From Terfezia claveryi (lineage: Eukaryota > Ascomycota > Pezizomycetes > Pezizales > Pezizaceae), in contig WHUX01000048.1 in NCBI GenBank assembly GCA_015179025.1, positions 279,740 to 343,739 on the forward strand: a DNA stretch of 64,000 nt, in the 5' to 3' direction. A program made the position numbers and the translations under genes. The stretch's first letter is position 1; each line of letters begins with the position of its first letter. Below, in pieces: positions 53,946-64,000 of this stretch. The notes below the pieces were generated by a model. That model worked only from the letters and a program-made list of their open reading frames with translations. It ran no database searches and was not told the origin of the DNA.

Positions 53946-54686
53946 GTCCCACGCGAGAAATGCCTCAAAGTCGTGTACACCGAGTCGTGTATATAATAGT
54001 GTCCACAGATCTGGTTCCTTGGACTTGTTTATTATTTAGACCTGGGCCTACGGTTGGCTACTGGCGTTCTTAGTTCTTGTGGATTGTTTCAACATCCCTG
54101 TCACAGAAGACGATTGCGCCTGCCGTCCAACCTGCGACTTATATTTTCTCCTTCAGATGACCATGCTTCTCGGTGTAGCAGTCTAGCGTTTGAACAACCT
54201 CGTGCTTGCCCGTTCGCTTGTAACCAGTGTCGTTCTTGGAGCCCATGAAATGCCGTAACATCTACCTACTAACAATCGGCCAGGTAGAGCTGTTAGCTGA
54301 CTCCAACTTCCAATACAGAAGGGCAATAGATTGGGCAAGAGCCAATGACTTATCCATAGAATTTCAAGAGGTTTGCCGCCTGTGAGTTTGCCGGACGGGG
54401 ATCGAGCTACTGCATACCTAGTCGATTCGTCCACACGGGGGCACCTACAGTAGGTAGACCAAGGGCGTGTCATGAAGTTGGGGGATATCGTACCCAGGCC
54501 AGTTTACCTACCTTCTTGGTTAGTTGTGGCTGAATCCAAGATTTAGAACGACAGGTAGGTAAGGAATCTAGTTGGTTGGCACTGGTCTGGCTTGCACAGC
54601 TTGGCACAAGCCCCCCGCTAAAAATGGGATCAGCAGTTCGCCTAGTCTGTAATCGCCCCGCTGTACCGTATTTGGGACCACGGGCA

Positions 54687-56369
54687 TATTCTGTAGGATG
54701 GTCCTGTTTTCCATGGTAGATCTTTTGGGGCATGTACCAATATCTCCGGAGAGGCTGTGTTCTCTACGGCTCTTGTCGGTTATCCAGAATCGATGACCGA
54801 TCCCTCTTATCGTGGCCAGATCCTCGTGTTCACCCAACCATTGATTGGGAATTATGGAGTGCCCAGTGACTCCCGCGACAAACATGGACTGTTGAAATAC
54901 TTCCAATCGCCAAACATCCAAGCTTGTGGTATTGTGGTTGCCGATGTTGCATTGAAGTATTCACACTGGACCGCTGTTGAATCCTTGGTGCAGTGGTGTG
55001 CACGAGAAGGAAAAAAAAAAAAAAAAAATGCACCTGGGGGCGGATAGCCGAGCGAGGGCAGAGACAGCAACTCGTCGTAGTGAAGTACCCCCAGTCATCT
55101 CCATTACCTAGCAGTTGACTCACCACCAGGTGCGTGCGCCAGGTTAAGTCCGGTTGAATTCCGGTTGGGCTCGGACAGGTCACATCTCGTACAAACAGTC
55201 ACGGCTGGTACCCGTAGGGGGTTTCCTCCAGTACGTGTGATGTATTGGTTAGTCACTGGGGGATCTTTGGTATAGTGTCCACTGCATCGTTCTCATTGAG
55301 CAGTAGTGTTCACAGTAATATACCTATAGAGACCGGTAGCTGGTGGATGGTGGGAGTTTATATGTACTACCTTCTGCATCGCGAAGAGCTGAGAAATGCA
55401 GCGTGAGGCGAGGCGTTACGTACGGTTCAGAGCACCATTAGAGTAATGAATTCCATTACGCGTGTTCCCTGACATTGCATACAAGAGCTCGGGGTTTCGG
55501 GTTAACTGCAGCGTAACGGTCCAACAGGACGGATGCGGGTGTCAGTCTCAATGAACGCAGCAATGCGTACGCAGTTCACCTGCGGAGGCTTAAGGAGCAA
55601 AGGCAAATACTATAGCGGGGTGGTAGCCGCATAGTTCTCTACTAATTCAACTCAGTAAGTGGGTCTGGTCCACTACAAGTTATGGAAAGCGGGTAACGCC
55701 GTGAGTATGTCCCATAGCGAAACTGAGAACTGATGAGGGAGACGACAGAAAGAAGCCCCCGCGGCTGGTGGAGTAGGGCAGTTCTCACCTCCCTTCCGGG
55801 CTTGGGCAGGCAGCTTCCGGGAGAAAACAGTGTCCGTCCACCCTGTTGTCGGTAATACCTCCAGGGGGACCCCGAAAGGGGTAAGGGCAAGTTGTGCCCT
55901 AGGTCGGAAAATCAATGTTGACCTCCGGCAGCAATGCCGGAAGGATTTAACACACCATCAGGGCATGTCCTGTTGGAAGATCCCCCCCGTTTGTGGCTTG
56001 ACGAACCGGATTGGAGAAAGGAAGGGGAGGAGAGTTACGAGGCCACGGAGGCCTTTTCAAGTTGCTATACCATGAGCTCACCTAGGAAAGGTCGCCTCAA
56101 CTAGTTCCCTTTGTACCAATTCACAAGCTATTCCGTTATCTTTCCAGTTCATTTTGAGTTCTTGACTTCATTCTTCGGTCTCAGTTTCACAGGTTAGGAG
56201 GTTGAGGCTCAGTCAGGCTTCCGGGTCATCGGATAATCCGTTAATGACAGTACGGGGCCTCGTCTTGGTATTTGCATTTATCTTGCGTGGTTCTGACAGA
56301 TTAACTTGTCTTAACCTTGAATCCAATAGGAGTAACAAGTATCTATAAAAAAAAAAAAAAAAAAAAAAA
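54687..56369 (+). mobile_element. Chimeric retrocopy: CPA1 fragment + unknown segment + LINE tail
   Basis: An exact 13-bp direct repeat GGGACCACGGGCA flanks it (54674-54686 and 56370-56382), the right one directly after a poly(A) run. The insert begins with a carbamoyl-phosphate synthase fragment (54688-55010) ending in 18 A. About 960 bp of unrecognised GC-rich, hairpin-rich sequence follows. From about 55994 there is a LINE ORF2 end (LDEPDWRKEGEESYEATEAF), its 3'UTR and poly(A). The first stem-loops of the usual tail are deleted (CTTGAATCC joins AATAGGAGTAACAAG). The simplest reading is template switching during LINE reverse transcription. Confidence 0.75.
54688..55010 (+). pseudogene. CPA1: Fragment of arginine-specific carbamoyl-phosphate synthase small subunit
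   Basis: About 108 codons in one frame: [78 protein letters not shown]. This is the conserved N-terminal domain of the glutamine-dependent small subunit, which normally supplies ammonia for arginine synthesis. The catalytic amidotransferase domain is absent. One TAG lies near the start (54694-54696). There is no intron, and the fragment stops at an A-rich codon run (GAAGGAAAAA) that becomes an 18-base A tract. This suggests a cDNA copy primed inside the message. It cannot make a working enzyme; a functional gene must lie elsewhere. Confidence 0.9.
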
Positions 56370-56460
56370 GGGACCACGGGCAGCCAAACCAGGCAGCCTT
56401 GTCTCAATCAGGCAGTCGAGTCTGACCACCCTCCATACCGTAGGATCACACCCTCCACAT

Positions 56461-56475
56461 GTGCCAACCAGACTA
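56461..56475 (-). mobile_element. TAGTCTGG micro-insertion motif
   Basis: GTGCCAACCAGACTA on the plus strand, preceded by ACACCCTCCACAT, which also appears beside the motif at 48178 and 57389. No flanking duplication was found. Confidence 0.55.
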
Positions 56476-56521
56476 ATCTCCGAGGTAGGTTCCTCCGAGA
56501 ATATCTCCAAGCAGCCAGACC

Positions 56522-57369
56522 TTTTTTTTTTAAAAAAAAATACTTGTTACTCCTATGCGGCCCCGTTAGGGGGACCACGAGGATCCACCCAGAAGCCTGG
56601 GTGGATTCAAGGTTAAGACAAGTTAATCTGTCAGAACCACGCAAGATAAATACAAATACCAAGACGAGGCCCCGTACTGTCATTAACGGATTATCCGATG
56701 ACCCGGAAGCCTGACTGCTCCTAACCTGTGAAACTGAGACTGAGCTGGAAGAATAAGGTGGGGAACTGGAAATGAACTAGAAATAACGACGTAACTTATG
56801 AACTGGTACAAAGGGAACTCGTATAAAAAAACCTCCAGAAAATTGAAACTAGGTGAGCTCGTTGAATAAGAACCTGAAGTAGGCCTCCGTGGCCTCGTAG
56901 GTCTCTTCCCCTTCCTTTCTCCACTCCGGCTTGTCGAGTTCCTCCCAACTACTCTTGTCCCCCAGTAGGGCTCTTCTGGGACGGTCGAAACGTGGGCATA
57001 CAAAAGTGATGTGCTCCCCTGTCTCCGAGGGGTTACCGCATGCGCATTCCGCTGATTCTGCTTTACCGATGTGGTGCAGCCAGCCCTCTGTTCGTGCGTA
57101 GCCACGTATAGGCTGACAGATCGTGCCGGTCCCATTCCACCCTCCTGATCCCGTATCCGCTCTCGTTCATGCTTCTTTGCGTGCAGCCTTGGGGGACGCT
57201 CGGAGGCCCCCTTCTGTCACTGTGCGGGCCTTGCCTGTGAAAGCTCCTAGGTGGGACTGGAAGTTGCAGGTCCGGTCCGCCTTCGCATTCCCCTCGATGC
57301 CAAGATGGCCTCTGATCCAAGATAGCCTGAGGTCCCTATGTGCGTTGCCGGCTAGCAGTGCCTTGATCT
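56522..57369 (-). mobile_element. LINE 3' part (848 bp) with RNase H end, 13-bp TSD
   Basis: Poly(A) at left, both stem-loops, the 3'UTR, then ORF2 back to the last RNase H motif (LRLSWIRGHLGIEGNAKADR near 57290-57330), via AYTWLRTNRG and the knuckle region. Several frameshifts. Exact repeats AAGCAGCCAGACC flank it (56509-56521 and 57370-57382). Confidence 0.95.
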
Positions 57370-57388
57370 AAGCAGCCAGACCAATCTC

Positions 57389-57418
57389 TAGTCTGGTTGG
57401 CACAACACCTCCACAGGA
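57389..57418 (+). mobile_element. TAGTCTGG micro-insertion motif, longer member
   Basis: TAGTCTGGTTGGCACAACAC then CTCCACAGGA, nearly identical over about 30 bp to the insert at 48178. The right end is unclear because no direct repeat was found. Confidence 0.6.
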
Positions 57419-57447
57419 AATTTAACTTTTAAGCGTGCTGCGTTACA

Positions 57448-57470
57448 TAGTCTGGTTGGCCTCATCGAGA
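57448..57470 (+). mobile_element. TAGTCTGG micro-insertion (23 bp)
   Basis: TAGTCTGGTTGGCCTCATCG plus AGA, between exact repeats GCGTTACA (57440-57447 and 57471-57478). Confidence 0.88.
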
Positions 57471-57478
57471 GCGTTACA

Positions 57479-60300
57479 TTCCGTGGTTGTTGGAGAGTCG
57501 CCAAGCCCGTATTCCAAGAACGGGGCATGTCGACAACAGGCAAGCATGCATATGTCCTCCTATTGTTTGGAGGCTGGAGTAATACCTATACGTAGGTAAG
57601 CCCAGCGCATATTCTCTAAATTTTCATTTGCTGATGGTTTTTAACCTCATCCTGATGAGGTTCACTGGAGTAGTTGTCGAGCATCTTCCTTCTACATCCC
57701 GTCTGAAGAGAGTACTGACAGCTAGCACTTCAGACTCCGGATACTATGTAAAACTGGGATGACCTCAGTAGGGACAGGCTGCTTCTTTAACCAGCACCGC
57801 AAACGAGGTACACCTTACTCACTTTATTCACTTTATTCACTGGAACAACGACATAAGCCTGTCAATGCCCTTAGCGAGATGCCGCTGGAGGAGAAAGGCA
57901 AGCCTTTACACATACGGAGCACATCATTCGAGCCATATTATGGCTCTACAGATAGAGTGGTCCACTATATACTGTACCCAACCGCATATCCTGCATATGC
58001 ACGCTCCACAGTGGTACCTATAGACACCAGCTCCACCTTTTGAAACTACACCAATATCTTTGCCACCTATCTGTACAAGATTGCACAGGGATGGGCTGAT
58101 ATGGGGATCATTCAAAGTGCGATGGTTACATGGTTACATTAATGTACTTACAGGCATTGTGCAGTGTCCTAAACACTACGTTGATCCTCCTGAACTGGAG
58201 GGGGGGGATGGTATTGAGTGCAGAGCTGACATGACAAAAGGGGAAAACGTTATTGAATAATCAAATAGAGAAATCGAATTCTCTACTAACAACGCGGGAA
58301 GGATGAACCTTGCTACATATTATACCCCGTGACGGATTTAAATCTTTTTTTTGAATGCATGATAAGGTACCAGGCTGAGTTAGGAACAGCAGCATATGCA
58401 ATACTCAAGGAAAATGTACCAAGATAAGGAGGCCGCTAATGCGCTAGTTGAAAAATCTTATGGGTTCTTATTCATCAATAGGTACGTCGTTGGTTATGGT
58501 TTTTGTTCAATGTTGCGGGCTACAAACTAGGAAATGCGATTGGACTTCTCGCTTTTCCAACGGCGAGCTCATCTAGCAATTTGAGCATGGGGGATATCAG
58601 TTGGTCATTTCGAGGCATGCTCTCGCCAAATGAGCCTGACATATTTGGGACCAGGAAAAGGTTTTCGTGTTTATGTAGTTTTGGAAATTTCCCAAAATTT
58701 CAGGACTTCCGACGATTCGCCAGGCGTCTTAAAAGCATAGGTAAATACGTACATAGTTAGGTTGTGTACCCAGATTTTGTTCGTCCTTGCCAAAATTCAA
58801 ACTGATTGACTCATTTTAGGATATCAGCCGACATAAATAATTAGCAATACTTCCATGTTGACCAGGATCCCGTTCAGTCCACCTCAACGTGCGTGATATC
58901 GAGTATATGTATGCAAATAGGCTGCATACAAGCGCCCTACATGGAAGTACAAAACGAAGATCCCTCCGTTGGGTACTTCACCTCTTGCATTACTTACAGT
59001 TAAATCCGATAGCGACGTGGCTTTCAGACGGTACGTATGTAAACATAGGACGCGAGGCTCCAACATCCTTCACACCCCGTTTTTTCTCACGGTTTCCAGA
59101 ATGAGTACCTCTACGCTGATGGAAACTAGCCAAGACACGGAAATCCCCGCTATAGAAAGCAAAACGGCTGATCCGACCAATGATTCAATATGAGGCGACA
59201 AGTACAAAAAGTGGAAAATTTAATCTGCGAGACGGTTTTCAAACACAAAAATTGAACGTAAATCTGCTGGGACAACGGACTGGGAGGAGCCCAATCCAAA
59301 GCCTGTGCTTGTGCATGTGCGTGTGCATAAGTTTACCATTTGCACAGCATAATTTCAATTCTCTGATATTTCTGGGCGTGGGTCTTGTTCCCGGAAGTGG
59401 TATAATGCGGGTTGCTTCACAATTTTGCCTTATCTTCCCACACGAATAGTAAGATTCTGAGTTCTTGTTGAGGTTGGCGGAATACGAGGTTGGAGTCCAA
59501 TTACTGACTGATAAGCCGGTGATACTGCGTCTTTGAGATTCAGAGAGGAAATCCAAATGCAAATAATGAGGTGGTACTTGAGATATTTTTCTGATTATCG
59601 GCACTCTGGTCAATTTCTGTGGCCTGGCCTTGTTGAAGTTAGGTTTTTGAGCCCCTGATACTTAAGCGATTAAATGTGAGGGCTCGGGGATATGATGTCT
59701 TCAGGATGAACTGCTGTGCTCTGGCCAGAGATACTATCGTCTCATACTCTTGGAAAAGCAAATCCTTCAATCGTGCTTAACCAATAAGACTATTCCCTGT
59801 CCCATCGTCTAATCATCACACGCAGTAGACATACCTAAATAGGCCGAATTCTATTTTCTATCCTCAACCAGAGTCGCAATCCTCCAACCGCAGGATCGCC
59901 TTCCCCACCATTACATCTGGAATCTGGCTTCTCCAGAGCCTCACGCCGCGGTTACGTGCATGTACCCTCAGTAGCATTTCTGATCGAGATACCTATGCCA
60001 CATTTTCCATTCAATTGCAATCCTAGACCACATCCCAGTAATGTAATGTTAGGTAGCACACATACCAGCGAGGTTTTACTTTTATTTGCCAGTCTCAGAA
60101 TATAATTCCTGTATATAGCACGTAGCTGTCGGTTGTAAATGTTGAATGAAACTGATCAGCCCTGTCGTGTAATGGGCATGTAGTGTGATGTGATGTGAAA
60201 ACATATCACTACAGCTAGTTAATTAAAAAAACCCGGCACCAGACCTGCCTCCTTCCTCTTCTAGCTCACTCCTCAAGCCATCGCTAAAGAGTTCGAGTCG
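57479..60300. other. No gene recognised
   Basis: Nearly 3 kb with only short frames. A triplicated TTATTCACT-type string occurs at 57815-57840. I see no RNA gene. Confidence 0.4.
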
Positions 60301-60669
60301 ATACAGTGTTGCTGTTCCATATCACAGGTGATATTCACACAGTACATTCTATTTTCTATCACGGCACTACATTCACGTCTTCCTCCCCATGCGGATTCTC
60401 ATATTGACAGAAAGCGACTGCGCAGCACTGTGAACCTTTTTTTCAACCACAATCCTTGGGCTAAGGTTAGGGATGTTTCTTTAATTACACCTTGGAATCC
60501 TGTGTGTGTATTTTGTTTGGTTGTCTCGTTCGAGTCGAAACCTTGGCCACCAGTACGGCATTCTTGGCATTCTACTTGCTATAATCCGCTGAGCTCCCCT
60601 CACGAATCTGTTTATATTCCTCTACCATCTCTGTTTGCGAGCTCTCTTTACACTGTCAAGACAGCTATC

Positions 60670-61240
60670 TAAACGCAAGCCATTCCTACTGTCAAACAAA
60701 CTGCCTACTGCCTTCTGGCCTCTTCTTCAAGCCTCTCTAACCAGCTTCAGGCACTGCGCTGCCTACCTCTACCTACCTCAGCCCACCTTGATTCACCCTC
60801 CTCCCCTACCTGCTTGCCCTATCCCTTTCCGCAGTCACGTCGGTGTCATACGACAACCCCACAAACTGCCTGTGCCTCTTGGCATTCTACTCATTTAAAG
60901 CCACTGCCCTTTCTCCCTTCTTCACCTTCTTCACTTCCCCTAACTCTATCTCTTCTTACTGTCAACGCAGGTATTCTACCTCAACCGACAGCACTGTTAA
61001 CAAAACTGCCTACCGCCTTTCGGCCTTTCACTTCAAGATACTCTACCCACTTCCAGCCACTGTGCTGCCTATCTACTCATTCCAAGCCACCGCTTGTTGA
61101 CCTTCTTCCCCTACTCCACCCTTCTGTCGACACAGGTATTCTACCTCAACCGACATTACTGTTAATCAAACCGCCTGCTGCCTTTGGCCGCCTTCTCGCT
61201 CTAAGCAACTATATTCCGAGCCACTGCGCTCCCTAAGTTG
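60670..61240. repeat. Pyrimidine-rich imperfect tandem repeats upstream of a gene
   Basis: Blocks with CTGTTAACAAAACTGCCTAC, a CCGCCTTTCGGCC-like core and CCACTGTGCTGCC recur at about 60690, 60985 and 61150. Two of them also share GGTATTCTACCTCAACCGAC. The strand is C+T-rich throughout. It ends about 110 bp before the ATG at 61355, so it may be the promoter or leader of that gene. Confidence 0.6.
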
Positions 61241-61354
61241 TTCAAGTACCCATTCCCAATCTAAAGGTAGATATCCTGTCAATCCAACTGCATGTGTACT
61301 CACTCAACTCACTCAACTTTAACATAATTGACAGAATCCTAACAAGACAACGAT

Positions 61355-64000
61355 ATGTTTAACTACAATCGTTCCCCCAACCGATATGTTCAGGACCATG
61401 TCCACTACAACATAGATCGTTGCGCCCCCTTCGCAACTAAGACTCGTGGCACCGCCATGCAATCAAGCGGCCCATTTGGATATCTTCCTAGGGCCCCCGA
61501 ACAAGGTAAGCATTCTTTCCACCCCTAGACTGCGGGTAACGTCCAGGGACTAATATGGTAATTTACATGATATAGCAGTAGTCGTTCAAGCCGTTGATGA
61601 AGAAGACTGGCCTGGACGTTATTTCGAATCCTGGATTTTGAATCCCATTCTCAACGTGTGCAAGAGATCCTTCCGAAAATTCTTTTGGACCATTGCCACG
61701 CTGCTCTCCCTGTGTGGCATGGTCTCCAGCGCCTTCACGATTGCAACACAAGTTGCCGCGGCTAACCTTAATGGGGTTATTGCTATTTTCGTCTCGGTTT
61801 TCATGGTCTTTGTCCCGCTTTGCCTTCTGTTGCTATTCTTTGTCGCCTTCACCCACTGCAGGGATGTCGAGCCAGAAGTATTACCGTGGATGTGGTACCA
61901 GTTGACTTCTTTGTTCAAGGCAATCAAGCAGATACTTCGTCCATCCTGGGTGCGAGTTATTTCAGCCGGGCACCGAATCATTCTCGGGGTTCGTGCGGCC
62001 TCACCATCAAGCCTGTCTGAGTGGTTTGCAAACCAGTTTCTTAGCCTTGGGAATCAGTTCATAAGATTAGGCACTACGATGGCCGGTGAAATCGACGCAA
62101 TTATTCCACAAATTGCAGTTGTATCTATGGTTAATACCGAGATTCAGACCGAGCCAGAGATATCTACAAGTTTTCCCGAACCAACACCAACGGTTCCACC
62201 GAGAGCATCTGCTGTTGCGAGGTCAACACGGAAGAAGACTCCTATAGGCCGCGATTCCAGTACCACGGTCGCTAAAACTGGCCGCACGCAAACCCAAACT
62301 GGAACTACTTCAGGTACTACACCAAGCAGAAGGCCAACCACGAATATTCGCACATCTACTCAGGCTACAACAGGAACAACTTTTAAATCAAGTACGCCTA
62401 TTCAACAGAGGGAATCACCTATTACGTCCAGCAGCAGGAAGTCTACCGCTATCAATACACCAGCTAAAGCCGTTCGCACGCCAACCCAAATCCGAACTAC
62501 GTTAAGTACTGAACTAGACAAGAGACCAGCTACGAGCACTCGTATGACAGCCACCCAGACCACATTTTTGACGATGACGGTAAGAACTACCTCTCTTAAT
62601 CTGATCCTATCACTCCTTGAACTTGGAATCTTCTCCTCACCATGAGATTAACTCACGGTCCTTCATTGGATCTTGCTTTTATTGCCTGCCCTTCCAGACC
62701 TATTCTCCCTGCTTGAGTCCTGCCGCTTCCCGTATATATATGCATACTGCGTGTGTTTACCAATCCCCTATATTGGAAGAATCGGATTTGCTAACAGGCG
62801 TTTCTGAAAGACCACCTCGACCCAGACGGAGGAGCCAGTGACACCGCAACCGGCTATGGAGATTGCGGTTTATCAGGGAGTTCAGACAGAGCCAGTGTCA
62901 CCACAGCCAGCTATGGCGATAACGGTGTATAAGGGAGTTCAAGTTGAGCCAACAGAGCCAGTGGTCCAACAGCCGGCTATGGCAATAACAGTGTATCAGG
63001 GAGTTCAAGTTGCGCCAACAGAGCCCGTGATCACACAGCCGGCTATGGAAATTACAGTGTATCAGGGAGCTCAGGTATCTGAGGCAAACCATGAATACGG
63101 ACCGTTGGTTGCTCAGGGCATTCCGGCCGACTCTGGGTTTACCTTCCAATTCAACCGCCCAGTCAACACCACACTGTCTAGCGCCGCACCAGTTAACGTG
63201 CCGACTCCTACATTTGGAGGCTCATTTGTTCCAGCCTCCACAGGCTTCAACTTTGGGGTCAACCTACCAGTTGGCAACTCTCCAGTACCAGTGTGGCCGG
63301 TCAATACCACACTGCTGAGCCCCGCACCAGTTAACCTGGCCACTCATGTGTTTGGAGGACCATTTGTTCCAGCCTCCACAGACCTCAACTTCAACCTCCC
63401 AGTTGGCAACGCTCAAGTGCCAGCGTACCCCGTTATCGAAACGGCAATGGATTTAACTCCAGTGCCAGTCGACTCACCGGAGGTGGACTGTGAAATGAGT
63501 GATGAGGAGTTTCAGAGGCTGTGGGCAGAAGTCACCCAGGCTATAGAGGATGACCCAACTGTTATCGGCGAGGGGGTTCCTAATCCTATAGAAAGCTCCC
63601 CACTTGTTGACTCCCAAGTGGACAATACCGAGGCTAATGTGGAAATGGGCGACACTGACGTCGATGCCGAGGAAGCAGCCGACGAGGTCATGGTCGATGC
63701 CAGCGCCAATGCTGCTCAAGAGGCCAATGCTGCTCAAGAGGACGATGAGATGTCCGATGTAGAGGAGGAGCCTCCTGTCCCTAGCACTGGCCCCTCTACC
63801 TCCGTTGCCCCCACTGGCCCCACTGCCCCCAATGGCCCCACTGGCCCCACTGGCCCCACTGCCCCCACTGGCTCCACTGCCCCCACTGCCCCCACTCCCC
63901 CCTCTGCACCAATGGTCCCAATTGCCCCAACCCTACCGACCACCACCATCGCAACAGACGATCAGGAGATGAACGATCAAGCGATGACGGGTACAGCGGT
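61355..64000 (+). CDS. Repeat-rich membrane protein, multi-exon, runs off the window
   Basis: Start at ATG 61355 (MFNYNRSPNRYVQDH). Exon 1 is 61355-61505. Intron 1 (61506-61575) is GTAAGC...TATAG with a possible AG-CAG tandem acceptor. Exon 2 is 61576-62579. Intron 2 (62580-62810) is GTAAGA...GCTAAC...AAAG. Exon 3 is open from 62811 to the window edge. Exon 2 has two membrane segments (LLSLCGMVSSAFTIATQVAA; GVIAIFVSVFMVFVPLCLLL), a conserved-looking basic stretch (LFKAIKQILRPSWVRV) and a Thr/Ser-rich linker. Exon 3 holds four ~22-residue repeats (QPAMEITVYQGVQV type), two ~45-residue repeats with FGG and FNFG motifs (PVNTTLSSAAPVNVP), an acidic region and a Gly-Pro-Thr/Ala-Pro-Thr repeat. An FG-containing membrane-anchored protein could relate to the nuclear pore, but this is speculative. 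Confidence 0.8.

Noticed and set aside
55134..55460. Possible group II intron: GTGCGCC at 55134 and a domain-V-like GTACGGTTC near 55425
   Set aside because: The 5' strand needed to pair with TTACGTACGGTTC is not present, and no GAAA-capped 34-nt hairpin or maturase is seen. The match is probably coincidental.

Overview
The window looks like nuclear DNA of a filamentous ascomycete fungus (Pezizomycotina). The evidence is short GT-AG introns with CTAAC-type branch sites, Tad1-like LINEs with a C-terminal RNase H, Fot1/pogo DNA transposons, a lysine tRNA gene with a small intron, and a carbamoyl-phosphate synthase fragment most like fungal arginine-specific enzymes. No species can be named. It is gene-poor and repeat-rich: only a few host genes can be supported.

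Layout. 1-5.6 kb: no gene, two 5'-truncated LINE tails. 5.65-6.48 kb: a DUF2470 membrane-protein gene (-). 6.9-13.4 kb: LINE tails, many with visible target-site duplications (TSDs), and a decayed integrase-type transposon piece. 13.5-14.1 kb: a possible coiled-coil protein exon. 14-24 kb: mostly empty, with LINE tails, a pogo-transposase 3' end and tRNA-Lys. 25-27.5 kb: more LINE ends. 28.7-29.4 kb: a C2H2 zinc-finger protein gene. 30.1-40.0 kb: one full-length Tad1-like LINE (-, net about 7.2 kb, 13-bp TSD) with a complete 2646-bp Fot1-type transposon nested inside it. The LINE split a host coiled-coil ORF, which a second, truncated LINE then broke again at 40.3 kb. 42-51 kb: an integrase-type (KRBA2-like) transposon in pieces, three copies of a highly structured repeat, two pogo 3' ends and a gag-only LINE relic. 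54.7-56.4 kb: a chimeric retrocopy that starts with a CPA1 (carbamoyl-phosphate synthase small subunit) fragment, ends with a LINE tail and poly(A), and carries a 13-bp TSD. 56.5-57.4 kb: another LINE piece with a TSD. 61.36 kb to the end: a multi-exon gene for a membrane protein with tandem repeats, running off the window.

Two themes stand out. First, nearly all LINE insertions share one 3' tail, two GC-rich stem-loops followed by GGAGTAA and poly(A), across more than one LINE family. Insertions as short as 20 bp with perfect 9-15 bp TSDs are common. Second, a separate family of micro-insertions of about 10-37 bp, always carrying TAGTCTGGTT at one end and usually flanked by exact 8-10 bp direct repeats, is scattered through the window at a dozen sites. 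It includes cases where a filled and an empty copy of the same site can be compared. I regard the second family as the best candidate for an undescribed system.
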